Of a stretch of 64,000 nt of DNA, positions 8,707 to 17,815 are shown piece after piece. This DNA is from Corynebacterium sp. NML140438. Its GTDB lineage: Bacteria > Actinomycetota > Actinomycetes > Mycobacteriales > Mycobacteriaceae. A program made the translations under genes and the position numbers. The stretch spans positions 163,564-227,563 of the forward strand of contig NZ_MLCQ01000022.1 of NCBI RefSeq assembly GCF_001875725.1. Reading direction: 5' to 3'. The number at the start of each line of letters is the position of its first letter. Within the stretch, counting starts at the first letter, position 1. Below the pieces are notes generated by a model. That model saw only the letters and a list, made by a program, of their open reading frames with translations, did no database searches and was not told where the DNA came from.

Positions 8707-10133
8707 CGAATGTTCCTCTCGGCGGCGTCCTTAGCGCGCTGTTGGAAAGTGTCGGTGCGGGTCCAGAGGACGCCAGCGATTGAAATGATGCCCACGACAA
8801 CTGCTACCGCGAACATTTGGAAGCGACCGTCAGGGTTGGTCAGCATGAGCACCACGATGGCTCCCGCCAGGACAACGGTTGCCCACGGCAGCACGCCTGG
8901 CGCCCACATGCGGACGTGCGTGATTTCGTCTCCCTTCACCAGCTGCGGGTGGATGCGCAGGAAGGAGAAAGTGATGGCAAACCACAGCACGATCAGGCAG
9001 CCGCCGACGGCGTTGAGCAGGAATGCGAGCAGTCCCGGCGGGTTCCAGTACTGCAGTGCGACAGCCACGAAGCCGAAGAACACGGAGAGGATCACGGCAC
9101 GCATCGGTACGCCACGGTGGTCGGTGCGTGCGAAAGCTTCGGGAGCGTCACCACGCAGGGCGAGGTTGTGCAGGAACCTTGAGGAGCCGTAGATCTGCGT
9201 GTTGCACGCGGAGAGCAACGCAATGACGATGACGGCCTCCATGATCCCTACCGCGCCCGGGATGTTCGCCAGGTGCAGTACTGCGGTGAATGGGGACTCG
9301 GAGGCGTTGTTCGCCCCACCGATGTCCTCATACGGCAGCAGCAGGACGATAAGCAAGACGGAGCCAATGTAGAAGATGCCGATGCGCCAAATAATGGAGC
9401 GGATCGCGGAATGTACTGCGACCTCTGGATCTTCTGATTCGGCGGCGGCGATTGTGACGAGTTCGATGCCGCCGAACGCGAACGCAACCGCGAGCAGCGC
9501 CGTAGCGACGCCACCCCAGCCGTTCGGCATGAACCCGAACTCGGCAATGTTGGTTGTGCCGACGAACGACGTTCCTGGCAATAGCCCCAGCCACAGCGCT
9601 ACGCCGAGGGCGAGGAAGAGACAAATTACGGTGACCTTAATCAACGCGAACCAGAACTCGAATTCGCCGAGGTTTCGCACCGCGGCAAAGTTGATCGCCG
9701 TGAAAATAACAATTGCTGTCAGGGCTGGGATCCACGGAGAAACAGACAGCCAGGAAGCGATGATGGCGGAAGCACCGGTGATCTCGACCGCCATGATCAT
9801 GATCATCATGAACCAGTACAGCCAGCCGATAGCAAAGCCGGCCCACGGGCCGAAGGCTTGCTCCGCGTAGGTGGAAAACGTTCCGGAGGACGGGCGAGCG
9901 GCAACCATCTCCGCGAGCATCTGCATGATGCAGACGGTGATTGCGCCCGCGATCATGTAGGCAATAATGACGGCGGGGCCTGCTGCGGCGATACCCACAC
10001 CAGTGCCGAGAAAGAGCCCGGCACCAATTGCTGAGCCGAGGCCCATCATGGTGAGGTGCCGGGTCTTGAGTCCGCGCTGTAGGGATGTCGACGCCCGAGT
10101 GGGGGCAACAACCGAAGAAGCTTTCAAAGACAT
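8703..10133 (-). CDS. Amino-acid permease (APC superfamily), paralogue of the next gene
   Basis: A 476-aa transporter of the same AAT/GABA-permease group, with GLGSAIGAGLFLGTGVGI in helix 1 and AEMVAARPSSGTFSTYAEQA after helix 2. I choose ATG 10133 because AAGGT lies 6 nt upstream; the frame extends six codons further to a GTG at 10151 without a ribosome site. It lies downstream of dapD on the same strand, about 94 bp away, with a hairpin between them. The two permeases form a coupled pair and may have different substrate ranges. Specificity is unknown. Confidence 0.85.
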   Translation of the reverse strand: MSLKASSVVAPTRASTSLQRGLKTRHLTMMGLGSAIGAGLFLGTGVGIAAAGPAVIIAYMIAGAITVCIMQMLAEMVAARPSSGTFSTYAEQAFGPWAGFAIGWLYWFMMIMIMAVEITGASAIIASWLSVSPWIPALTAIVIFTAINFAAVRNLGEFEFWFALIKVTVICLFLALGVALWLGLLPGTSFVGTTNIAEFGFMPNGWGGVATALLAVAFAFGGIELVTIAAAESEDPEVAVHSAIRSIIWRIGIFYIGSVLLIVLLLPYEDIGGANNASESPFTAVLHLANIPGAVGIMEAVIVIALLSACNTQIYGSSRFLHNLALRGDAPEAFARTDHRGVPMRAVILSVFFGFVAVALQYWNPPGLLAFLLNAVGGCLIVLWFAITFSFLRIHPQLVKGDEITHVRMWAPGVLPWATVVLAGAIVVLMLTNPDGRFQMFAVAVVVGIISIAGVLWTRTDTFQQRAKDAAERNIR

Positions 10134-10195
10134 GGCAATTACCTTAAACACTCATGTGGCTTCATGCCTATCATTTATCGACGTGTCGTTGCGTG

Positions 10196-10214
10196 GCGGG
10201 CCAACTCGGCCCGC
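10196..10214. terminator. Hairpin between dapD and the permease pair
   Basis: Perfect 7-bp stem GCGGGCC / GGCCCGC with a 5-nt loop. No T-run follows on the minus strand, so it may be a weak or attenuating terminator rather than a full stop for dapD transcripts. Confidence 0.45.
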
Positions 10215-10226
10215 AAAAGTTGAGCG

Positions 10227-11165
10227 TTAACTGTTTCGTGCGCGGAGTACCGGCGTTGTGCTCGCGGGCTCCTGGCTGATGGTGATATCACTCTGACCAG
10301 CAATCTCACTTGCTGGAATATGTGTCTCATTTCTTGTGTCGTAGATAATTGTCGACGGCTCCAGCATCACATTGACACCGATCTCACAGTTGTCCCCGAG
10401 ATCTACCCCGAGTACACCCGATGCGGGGTGAAGTACGCAATTGCGGCCCACTCGCAACGGAACCCGGTTATGCCCACTGCCGCGCATGGCCATCAACACT
10501 GCCGACAACGCAACCTCGGTGCCCTCGCCAACCGTGACAGCAGAAGAAAGCCGTCCTTCAATTTTCGCCGGACCAAGCGCGCCGGAGTTGTGCGAGACGT
10601 AGCCTTCGCGGACCACGGTCGTTCCCGGAGCCAAGTAGGCTCCGAGGCGCACGCGCTCCGCCTCGGAGATTGAGACACCTGTTGGCACGACGTAGTCGAC
10701 CATACGGGGGAGTCGCTCGATGCCGTAGACGTGGATGTTGCCCCTGCTACGCAGGCGAGTTCGCACGAACTCGAAGTTATCGGCCAAGCACGGGCCCTTA
10801 TTCGTCCACACCACCGGTTCGAGATGTTCGAGGCAGTCTTCCATGTTAACTTCGAAAGGACGTACCAGACGGTGGGAGAGCAGGTGGAGCCGGAGGTATA
10901 CGTCGTGGGCATCCACCGGAGGTTGGGAAAGGTCCGCGATTGTGGTGCGCACCGGCACATGTTCGACCAGGCGGTCAGAGTCCATACCGACCAGGCTTAA
11001 AAACGCATCGCCGAGCTCGTGTGCGCTCACCCGTCGGGACCCGGAGGTGAGGCCGGAGGGGTCGTCGATAATTGAGGGTGAGGGGTACCAGGTGTCGAGT
11101 ACCGTCCCGTCCAGAGAAATATTGGCAATACCTGTGGCCTGCGCTCCTTGTAACATGCTTGTCAT
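10227..11165 (-). CDS. dapD: Tetrahydrodipicolinate N-succinyltransferase
   Basis: Actinobacterial-type DapD, which transfers succinyl from succinyl-CoA to tetrahydrodipicolinate in lysine and diaminopimelate synthesis. The start region ATGIANISLDGTVLDTWYPSP and the hexapeptide-like segment with GTEVALSAVLMAMRGSGHN match the trimeric left-handed beta-helix family. I place the start at ATG 11165 (312 aa). The frame continues 62 codons upstream into low-complexity sequence overlapping the LOG gene promoter, and ATG 11156 is a close alternative. Both have weak ribosome sites. In C. glutamicum and M. tuberculosis dapE lies nearby; here it does not. Confidence 0.9.
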   Translation of the reverse strand: MTSMLQGAQATGIANISLDGTVLDTWYPSPSIIDDPSGLTSGSRRVSAHELGDAFLSLVGMDSDRLVEHVPVRTTIADLSQPPVDAHDVYLRLHLLSHRLVRPFEVNMEDCLEHLEPVVWTNKGPCLADNFEFVRTRLRSRGNIHVYGIERLPRMVDYVVPTGVSISEAERVRLGAYLAPGTTVVREGYVSHNSGALGPAKIEGRLSSAVTVGEGTEVALSAVLMAMRGSGHNRVPLRVGRNCVLHPASGVLGVDLGDNCEIGVNVMLEPSTIIYDTRNETHIPASEIAGQSDITISQEPASTTPVLRARNS

Positions 11166-11292
11166 CTTAAACGTACAGACGCAATGTGTTGGACTCGGCC
11201 GAAAAGCCGGGGGTCCGTTGGCCTCCCGCAGGAGTTTTTGGCAGAGTCGAATCCAACGCCGAACCCAGCGTGCACCGAGGAAGGAAGGAACC

Positions 11293-12096
11293 ATGGCACC
11301 CCACAAGTCCCCACGTCCGGATAAAGGCCGAAAGCTCCGTGGGCCGATCATGCTGCGCAGCGAAGACGCCGAACAACCGACGACGCACGACCGGCGCCTC
11401 TTGGAATCCTTGGGCTACAGTGACCACGACTGGAAGCATGCGGACCCGTGGCGCGTGATGCGGATCCAGTCCGAGTTTGTAGCGGGCTTTGATGCGCTAA
11501 GCGATCTGCCGAAAGCCGTGACGGTGTTTGGTTCCGCGCGACTCAACGAGGGGACTGAAGAATATTCGCTGTCGTGTGAAGTGGGCAAAGCGCTGGTCGA
11601 GGCGGGTTACGCGGTGATTACCGGCGGAGGCCCAGGCTTGATGGAAGGCCCGAACCGCGGTGCCCACGACGCTGACGGGATCTCGGTTGGACTCGGTATT
11701 GAACTGCCGTTTGAGCAAAACCTCAACGATTGGGTCGACCTCGGCCTGAACTTCCGATACTTCTTTGCCCGCAAGACGATGTTCTTGAAGTACTCGCAGG
11801 CGTTCATCGCACTGCCAGGTGGGTACGGAACGATGGACGAGCTGTTTGAAACACTCGTGATGGTGCAGACGCAAAAGGTGACGAACTTCCCGATCGTCCT
11901 GATGGGCTCCGAATTCTGGTCTGGGTTGGTTGCCTGGATTGAACAGCAGCTGCTGGGCCGCGGTTTGATCTCGCCAGGCGACGAATCCCTGTTTTACGTT
12001 ACCGACTCCGTCGACGACGCCATCGCGCACATCGTGCACGCGCACAAGGTGATGACGGACGCTCGACTACGAGATACCGACAACGAGGACGTCTAA
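11293..12096 (+). CDS. LOG-family nucleotide phosphoribohydrolase
   Basis: A 267-aa protein of the TIGR00730/LOG family. GGGPGLMEGPNRGA and PGGYGTMDELFE are the two diagnostic motifs that bind the nucleotide phosphate and supply catalytic residues. The family hydrolyses nucleoside 5'-monophosphates to base and ribose 5-phosphate; M. tuberculosis has such a gene in this neighbourhood that can release cytokinin-type bases. ATG 11293 follows AAGGAAGG. The frame is open a further 186 codons upstream, but that part overlaps dapD on the other strand. The stop is 3 bp before folP2, so the two are cotranscribed. Confidence 0.85.
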   Translation: MAPHKSPRPDKGRKLRGPIMLRSEDAEQPTTHDRRLLESLGYSDHDWKHADPWRVMRIQSEFVAGFDALSDLPKAVTVFGSARLNEGTEEYSLSCEVGKALVEAGYAVITGGGPGLMEGPNRGAHDADGISVGLGIELPFEQNLNDWVDLGLNFRYFFARKTMFLKYSQAFIALPGGYGTMDELFETLVMVQTQKVTNFPIVLMGSEFWSGLVAWIEQQLLGRGLISPGDESLFYVTDSVDDAIAHIVHAHKVMTDARLRDTDNEDV

Positions 12097-12099
12097 AAC

Positions 12100-12936
12100 A
12101 TGCACCGCCGCATCGCAGAGGTGATGGCCATCATCAACCGGACGCCCGATTCGTTCTACGACAAAGGCGCGACGTTTGCGATCGAGCAAGCGCTCGACCG
12201 TGCGGATACCGTGATTGCGCAAGGTGCGTCGATCGTTGATGTCGGCGGGGTGAAAGCAGGCCCCGGGGATGAGGTTGACCCCGCAGAAGAGATCGAGCGG
12301 GTAGTGCCGGTCATCCAGGGTATTCGGCAGCGCCACCCGTCCGTCCGCATCAGCGTCGATACCTGGCGCGCCGATGTCGCTGAGACCGCAATCGGTGCCG
12401 GCGCTGACCTCATTAACGACACCTGGGCAGGCTACGACCCAGAGCTTGTCGAGGTCGCCGGAGCACACCGTGTGGGATACGTGTGCTCTCATACTGGTGG
12501 TGCAGTACCACGGACTCGCCCGCACCGTGTGCATTACGACGACGTCGTTGCCGATGTCATCCGTGAGACTACCGCGTTAGCCGAACGGGCAGTCGCTTGC
12601 GGCGTGCCTGAGAAACTCGTGATGATCGACCCGACCCACGACTTCGGCAAAAACACGTTCCACGGCCTCGAACTGCTACGCCGCGTCGATGAGCTCGTTG
12701 CCACAGGGTGGCCCGTCTTGATGGCGCTGAGCAACAAGGACTTCGTCGGCGAAACGCTCGACCGCGCAGTCGGAGAGCGCGTCGCTGGGACGCTCGCCGC
12801 CACGGCGTGGTCCGCGGCGCGAGGCGTCGCGGCGTTTCGCGTCCACGAAGTCGCCGAGACCCTCGACGTCATCCGGATGACCGCCGCCATCCAAGGCAAC
12901 ATGGCGCCACTCAATACTGTGCGGGGGCTTGCCTAG
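12100..12936 (+). CDS. folP2: Dihydropteroate-synthase paralogue FolP2
   Basis: A TIM-barrel protein of 278 aa with the pterin-binding-family start VMAIINRTPDSFYDKGATF and the downstream segments VDVGGVKAGPGDEV and ISVDTWRADVA. Ordinary FolP has an NVTPDSFSDGG-like start; the changes here are of the kind seen in the mycobacterial FolP2 paralogue, which lacks dihydropteroate synthase activity. Position next to gpgS also matches FolP2. Its stop overlaps the GTG of gpgS (TAGTG). A real folate enzyme is possible but less likely. Confidence 0.85.
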   Translation: MHRRIAEVMAIINRTPDSFYDKGATFAIEQALDRADTVIAQGASIVDVGGVKAGPGDEVDPAEEIERVVPVIQGIRQRHPSVRISVDTWRADVAETAIGAGADLINDTWAGYDPELVEVAGAHRVGYVCSHTGGAVPRTRPHRVHYDDVVADVIRETTALAERAVACGVPEKLVMIDPTHDFGKNTFHGLELLRRVDELVATGWPVLMALSNKDFVGETLDRAVGERVAGTLAATAWSAARGVAAFRVHEVAETLDVIRMTAAIQGNMAPLNTVRGLA

Positions 12937-13709
12937 TGCGCGTCAGTGTTGTCATTCCGGCCCTCAACGAGGCCGCTACCGTCGGGCAGGTCGTGCAGCG
13001 CTGCCGTGCATCCAACGCGGTCCTTTGCGGCGGCGAGGTCCTCGTCATCGACTCAGATTCAACTGATGGCACAGCAACGATCGCGGCACGCGCGGGGGCT
13101 AGGGTGGTCAACTGGCGTGAAGTGAGCCCCCTTGAGCCGCAGGAAGGCAAGGGTGAAGCCTTGTGGCGAGGAGTGAAGGCAGCGCGAGGCGCGCACGTTG
13201 TATTTGTCGACGCTGACGTCACCTCCCTACATCCGTGGTGGATTGACGCCCTCGCGAAACCTCTCCAGAACCCGGAGGTACACCTCGTGAAAGCCCGCTA
13301 CGTGCGCGCGCTACACGGGAATCCAACGGGAGGCGGGCGAGTCACTGAGCTCACCGCAAAACCGCTCCTGCGTAGGTTTTTCCCAGATCTGGGCGATATC
13401 AGTCAGCCACTGTCCGGCGAATACGCGATTCGGCGAGACACGGCGTTGCAGCTGCCGTTCGTTGCCGGTTACGGCGTCGAGTCTGGTCTGCTTATCGATA
13501 CTTATGCCAGGTACGGCCGTACTGCAATAGCGGAGGTGGACCTCGGGAGCCGGGTACACCGCAACCGCCCTATGGCGGAGTTGGGGCCAATGGCAGAGGT
13601 GGTGGCCTCGACAATCATTGATCGAGCGTTGGCGCTAGGTCAGGCTGACTCAGGGCTGAAGACAGTTCAACGACCGCCCTGGTGCGAAATTCCGCGCGCT
13701 GAACGCTAG
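12936..13709 (+). CDS. gpgS: Glucosyl-3-phosphoglycerate synthase
   Basis: A GT-A fold glycosyltransferase (GT81) of 257 aa that joins glucose from UDP-glucose to 3-phosphoglycerate, the first step to the methylglucose or glucosylglycerate lipopolysaccharides of actinobacteria. VVIPALNEAATVGQVV is the nucleotide-binding start, DSDSTDGT follows, and VFVDADV holds the metal-binding DxD. GTG 12936 overlaps the folP2 stop by one base. The frame runs 76 codons further upstream, but that part is the shadow of folP2. The nearby glycogen genes fit a polysaccharide neighbourhood. Confidence 0.9.
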   Translation: MRVSVVIPALNEAATVGQVVQRCRASNAVLCGGEVLVIDSDSTDGTATIAARAGARVVNWREVSPLEPQEGKGEALWRGVKAARGAHVVFVDADVTSLHPWWIDALAKPLQNPEVHLVKARYVRALHGNPTGGGRVTELTAKPLLRRFFPDLGDISQPLSGEYAIRRDTALQLPFVAGYGVESGLLIDTYARYGRTAIAEVDLGSRVHRNRPMAELGPMAEVVASTIIDRALALGQADSGLKTVQRPPWCEIPRAER

Positions 13710-13718
13710 TATGATGAC

Positions 13719-14075
13719 ATGCTTTCTTGGATCATCCTGATTATCGCCATCGCCATTTTTTGCGTGCTTGGCTTTTTGCTCTTTGCACAACTGTTTGGGC
13801 GTGGTGAACAGCTGCCCCCGATGATGGAGACCGAGGACGTGAAGTCCGCGAACCGTCTCGCCGTTGAAGAGGGCAACATTGGCGATGTACACCTTGAAGT
13901 AGTGCACCGAGGCTACCGGATGGACCAGGTTGATGACCTGCTCACAGCGCTCGGAGAGAAGTACGGGTTTGCGCCTGCTATCAGTCAGCTGACCGAAAAC
14001 AGCGTAGTATTGGATACAAACGTTTTGACTGAAGGAGAAGCGACAGATGGCAGCAATGAAGCCGCGCACCGGTAA
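13719..14075 (+). CDS. DivIVA-domain membrane protein
   Basis: A 118-aa protein with one N-terminal membrane helix (residues 3-25) and a short cytoplasmic region containing HRGYRMDQVDDLLTALGE, the DivIVA/Wag31-type motif. Such small proteins are common beside gpgS in mycolata and may attach to polar or septal assemblies. It begins 9 bp after gpgS and overlaps the DUF3117 gene by 29 bp. No catalytic function is expected. Confidence 0.8.
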   Translation: MLSWIILIIAIAIFCVLGFLLFAQLFGRGEQLPPMMETEDVKSANRLAVEEGNIGDVHLEVVHRGYRMDQVDDLLTALGEKYGFAPAISQLTENSVVLDTNVLTEGEATDGSNEAAHR

Positions 14076-14214
14076 TGGACCAATGGAAGCCGCTGAGGAA
14101 AGCCGGAAGATCGTCATGAGGATTCCGTCCGACGGAGGTGGCCGTCTGGTTATTGAGATGAGCAAGGAAGAGGCCGCTGAACTCGGTAATCTTCTGATCG
14201 AAGCCGTAGGATAA
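14047..14214 (+). CDS. DUF3117 small protein
   Basis: A 55-aa protein, MAAMKPRTGNGPMEAAEESR at the start and AAELGNLLIEAVG at the end. This is the near-invariant actinobacterial DUF3117 family, whose member in M. tuberculosis also lies just upstream of the glycogen genes. GAAGGAG lies at about 14031-14037. It overlaps the end of the preceding gene in another frame. Function is unknown; the sequence is unusually conserved for its size. Confidence 0.92.
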   Translation: MAAMKPRTGNGPMEAAEESRKIVMRIPSDGGGRLVIEMSKEEAAELGNLLIEAVG

Positions 14215-14246
14215 GAATTTTCTAAACTTAAGGTAATATACCCAGC

Positions 14247-15116
14247 ATGCTCAAAGACATAATTGATGTGCTGGCAGATCCCGTAGACCTTACTCCTCTT
14301 CGTGGCGAAGAAGAGTTTTCACGCCTCGTTTCCGAAAGCGGCCACTCTTACGATGTGGCGAAGCAAGGCTACGTCACGTTGGCGAGTGGGAAAGGCCTGC
14401 AACATGTCGGTGACTCGTTGGAGATGATCCTCTCCCGCGAGTCATTTTTGTCGCAAGGGCACTTCGCCCCATTTGTTGAAGCGATGACTGAGCACGTAGA
14501 AAATGTGCTTGACCTCAGCGCGCCAGAGGAAGATCACCCCGTGATTCTTGAGGTCGGTGCGGGGACCGGCTACTACCTTTCGCATACGCTTGACTCCGTG
14601 CTGGGCGCCCGCGGCGTCGGGCTCGATATCTCGGTTCCAGCAGCGAAGTATTTAGCGAAAGCGCACCCGCGCATTGGCTCGATCGTTGCTGATGTGTGGC
14701 AGCAGCTGCCCATCGCCACTGGGGGCGTCCACGCAATCACGGTGGTGTTCGCCCCACGCAACCCGGCGGAGTTCGCTCGAGTGCTGGCCGATGATGGACA
14801 GGTTATCGCGCTCATCGCGGACCAGGGCCACCTCGACGAACTACGCGAGCCACTTGGTATATTAGGCGTGGAACCAGGCAAGCTGGACCGCCTGGTTGAG
14901 CAGGCGGAAGGGCATTTGGAGCTGGCTGAAGATCCACAGGAGCTTGTCTTTCCGATGCGCCTGGACCGCGAATCCATCGCGGCACAGGTGGGCATGAGCC
15001 CGTCCGCGCGCCATATCGAGCGTGGCGAGTTGGCGCGCCGCCTAGATGCCTTGCCAGATCACATGACCGTGACTGCGCATGCGCAGCTGGTGCGTCTGCG
15101 CAAGGCGTCCAACTAA
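14247..15116 (+). CDS. RlmA-like 23S rRNA guanine methyltransferase, without the zinc cluster
   Basis: A 289-aa SAM-dependent methyltransferase with the motif ILEVGAGTGYYL and the order of the RlmA/TlrB family (23S rRNA m1G745/748). Family members start with a zinc-binding domain carrying four Cys/His residues. Here the equivalent N-terminal segment (LADPVDLTPLRGEEEF) contains no cysteine, while the following GHSYDVAKQGYVTL matches the family. It may therefore methylate a different or modified target. It converges on the GH32 gene, leaving only 7 bp. Confidence 0.78.
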   Translation: MLKDIIDVLADPVDLTPLRGEEEFSRLVSESGHSYDVAKQGYVTLASGKGLQHVGDSLEMILSRESFLSQGHFAPFVEAMTEHVENVLDLSAPEEDHPVILEVGAGTGYYLSHTLDSVLGARGVGLDISVPAAKYLAKAHPRIGSIVADVWQQLPIATGGVHAITVVFAPRNPAEFARVLADDGQVIALIADQGHLDELREPLGILGVEPGKLDRLVEQAEGHLELAEDPQELVFPMRLDRESIAAQVGMSPSARHIERGELARRLDALPDHMTVTAHAQLVRLRKASN

Positions 15117-15123
15117 ACAGCGG

Positions 15124-16512
15124 TTATCGGCTGCGGCGCCATTCGTTCAAAATGGTGGCGCCTTCTTTCGCGCGCGAGCGGATGCCGATGGACCCGTTCT
15201 CCGGCCAGATGCGTGAGGACATGACGACTGCACCGCCGTCGGCGTAGACCTCGAGGGTTGAGCCGTCCACGATGACCGCGATGGTGTCCTCTTCGTCCTC
15301 GCTGATCTCTGCTTCGGCTACCTGGCCGTCGAATCGATCAACGGTGATTTTGTTACCACCGTGAGTGACCCGTGCGGCGACCTCACCATTTCCGTCAATG
15401 ATCTCCGCGACGACACTGCCTCCATCAGGGATCTCGCACAGGGCGGTCCAGAGATGCGCGCCGCGAGTGGTGCTCACCGCCTCGGGCAGCCCAGGCGCCG
15501 GCACCTGGTAGAGGTGGCCGTCCTGGAGCGTGACATAGCGGGGAAGGGTGAGCGTATTTGCCCAGCCTTCAGCCTCCCAGTTTGCTTCCTTTGTCGGGGA
15601 GCCTTGGCGGCCAGACGGAGTCATGAAACCAAAGAGGTAGGTGCCTTGGTATCGCTGCGAAGGGTCCATCGCTACCGGCAGGTAGTTGGTGTTGCGAGGG
15701 CGGGTGAAATCATGGCCGAAATCGAGCGCCTGCGCAGGCGTGGTGACTCGGAACGTGTTGTCCTCCAGCTTGCCAATGATATAGGCAGAGCGATCCTTAC
15801 CGTCCCTCTCCAGAGTAAAGAAGAAGACATCATAGATCCTGGAGTCCACTTCGTCGCGCAGCCGACAAATGCGTGGCGCGACCAGTGTTTCATCGAGATC
15901 GATGCCGGGATCACCGTCAAATGTGAGCGGTCCTTCGAAGCGCCACTCGATGCCGTCCTCTGATCGAAGCACTACCGGCTTCGGGGAATCGACGCTGCCA
16001 GTCACAGCGAGCATGAGCCAACCGTCGTGCTCTTCGCGTTCGTCGTTTTTCCAATCAGGAACGACACACGGCGAACGGAAGTTGTTGTATTCCGGTGTGT
16101 CTTCAACGATATCGCCAAGTCGCTGCACACCAGGTGTAGCATTTCGATCTTCGAGGAGCTCGTCGCCCAATCCCTCGAGCTCAGGTGCATGGGCCAGTTG
16201 GATGGTGTTGCCAGCAGCGGTTGCTGAGGTGAAGTACAGGTAGATGCCTTCCGGCGCGCCAACTACAGCACCTGCACGGACAGCTGATTCACCACCGGCC
16301 GGGACGATCGCATCGTTGCATTCAACCCAGCTAAACGGGTCGCCCTCGCTAATGTTGTGGCCCCAACGGCTTGGAGAGTCCGGCGTTGGGCGGTACTGGT
16401 AGAAAATGTGCCAGTTGTTTTCGCCTCCGCGTCCATCGAAAATGACACCGGCTGGCCCCTCGAGGATGCCACTGTCTGCGGTGACGTGAAGTTCTGGTCG
16501 GAAAGTACTCAT
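15124..16512 (-). CDS. GH32-fold protein lacking catalytic residues
   Basis: A 462-aa protein with the beta-fructosidase/sucrose-6-phosphate hydrolase architecture: WHIFYQYRP, WGHNIS, a five-blade propeller pattern and a C-terminal beta-sandwich. All three catalytic motifs are altered. The NDPNG motif reads EGPAG (nucleophile Asp to Gly), FRDP reads FRSP, and the ECP motif appears as VAP. Hydrolysis by the usual mechanism is thus not expected. It lies 24 bp downstream of glgA on the same strand, suggesting an operon and a sugar- or glucan-binding role. The annotation as a sucrose hydrolase that an automatic pipeline would give is doubtful. Confidence 0.78.
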   Translation of the reverse strand: MSTFRPELHVTADSGILEGPAGVIFDGRGGENNWHIFYQYRPTPDSPSRWGHNISEGDPFSWVECNDAIVPAGGESAVRAGAVVGAPEGIYLYFTSATAAGNTIQLAHAPELEGLGDELLEDRNATPGVQRLGDIVEDTPEYNNFRSPCVVPDWKNDEREEHDGWLMLAVTGSVDSPKPVVLRSEDGIEWRFEGPLTFDGDPGIDLDETLVAPRICRLRDEVDSRIYDVFFFTLERDGKDRSAYIIGKLEDNTFRVTTPAQALDFGHDFTRPRNTNYLPVAMDPSQRYQGTYLFGFMTPSGRQGSPTKEANWEAEGWANTLTLPRYVTLQDGHLYQVPAPGLPEAVSTTRGAHLWTALCEIPDGGSVVAEIIDGNGEVAARVTHGGNKITVDRFDGQVAEAEISEDEEDTIAVIVDGSTLEVYADGGAVVMSSRIWPENGSIGIRSRAKEGATILNEWRRSR

Positions 16513-16536
16513 CGTTAAGTGGTGTTCACCCCTGCA

Positions 16537-17694
16537 TTATTTCGTGAGCTGTTCGTAGATCTTGACAGTGTCTTGTGCGATTGTCTGCCAGGAGAAGTCA
16601 TTGCGGGCGCGTGCCAAGCCAGCGTGACCTAGCCTGCGTGACAGATCCTTGTCACCGGCGACGCGGTTGACTGCCTCGGCGAGGTTGCGTTCGAAGGCTC
16701 CGGGCTGCGTCTTGTCATAGTCCACCAGCACGCCCGTCTCGCCGTCCACGACGACCTCGGGGATGCCGCCGACGCGGGATGCCACGACCGCGGTCTCACA
16801 CGCCATCGCTTCTAGGTTCACAATGCCCAATGGCTCGTAGATGGAAGGGCACACAAAGACATTGGCCGCGGAGTATACCTCGCGGATTTTCTCTGCTGGC
16901 AGCATGTCTTGCACCCAAAACACCCCGTCGCGCTCGGACTGCAGCTTTTCGACGAGCCCCTTCGTCTCCGCGGCAATCTCCGGAGTATCCGGTGCACCCG
17001 CGCACAGCACGAGCTGAACATCTTCGTCGAAGTGTGACGCGGCCTTCAGCAGGTGCGCGACGCCCTTCTGCCGAGTGATGCGTCCAACGAATGCGACGAT
17101 CGGCTTGGAAGGGTCGACGCCAAGGTCCGTCAGGACGGTTCCCTCGGTCGGGTACCACTTTGCGGGGTCGATGCCGTTGAGCACGACGTGGATCTTGTCC
17201 GCAGAGATGCTCGGGTAGACACGGAGGATTGCTTCCTTCATGCCAGCCGAAACCGCGATCACCGCATCAGCGTTCTCAAACGCGTTCTTCTCGCTCCACG
17301 ACGAAACGTTGTAGCCTCCACCGAGCTGCTCGCGTTTCCACGGCCGGTCGGGCTCTAAGGAGTGAGCAGTAACAACGTGTGGGACGTCGTAGAGGAGACC
17401 CGTGAGATGGCCACCGAGACCCGCGTACCAGGTATGAGAGTGGGCCACGTCCACATTGTTGGCAGCGTGGGCGATCCGAAGGCCCGTCGACAGGGTCTTG
17501 ATGGCGCCATTGGCATCTGCAAGTACCGGGTCGACCCCGTGGACGTAAACATCTTTCATGTCGCGGGGAGTGCCCATGCAGTGAACGTCGACGTCAACGA
17601 TCTCTCGCATAAAGCGCGTGAGTTCCGTGACGTGCACGCCGGCTCCACCGTAAATCTCAGGCGGATACTCTTTGGTCATCATTCCGACTCTCAT
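16537..17694 (-). CDS. glgA: Glycogen synthase / maltose-1-phosphate synthase
   Basis: A GT4-family glycosyltransferase of 385 aa. [17 protein letters not shown] is the donor-binding start, VGRITRQKG the hinge segment, and [20 protein letters not shown] the acidic donor motif. In mycobacteria this type (GlgM) uses ADP-glucose to make maltose 1-phosphate, and in C. glutamicum it supports glycogen formation. I place the start at ATG 17694; the frame extends 23 codons upstream without family similarity. It is divergent from glgC, which makes its ADP-glucose donor. No clear ribosome site precedes it, so the start is less certain than the function. Confidence 0.9.
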   Translation of the reverse strand: MRVGMMTKEYPPEIYGGAGVHVTELTRFMREIVDVDVHCMGTPRDMKDVYVHGVDPVLADANGAIKTLSTGLRIAHAANNVDVAHSHTWYAGLGGHLTGLLYDVPHVVTAHSLEPDRPWKREQLGGGYNVSSWSEKNAFENADAVIAVSAGMKEAILRVYPSISADKIHVVLNGIDPAKWYPTEGTVLTDLGVDPSKPIVAFVGRITRQKGVAHLLKAASHFDEDVQLVLCAGAPDTPEIAAETKGLVEKLQSERDGVFWVQDMLPAEKIREVYSAANVFVCPSIYEPLGIVNLEAMACETAVVASRVGGIPEVVVDGETGVLVDYDKTQPGAFERNLAEAVNRVAGDKDLSRRLGHAGLARARNDFSWQTIAQDTVKIYEQLTK

Positions 17695-17815
17695 ACCGCA
17701 CGAGCATAGTGACGAATTGACATCGGTGCAGGGAAGTGAAACCCGAAATGTAGCGCTGCCCACTTTAGGAGGGAAAACGCTGCAAGGTCACGGATTTTTC
17801 AATAGGCTCGAGGAC

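Noticed and set aside
10735..11292. N-terminal extension of the LOG protein
   Set aside because: The extension is antisense to dapD and the ribosome site supports ATG 11293.
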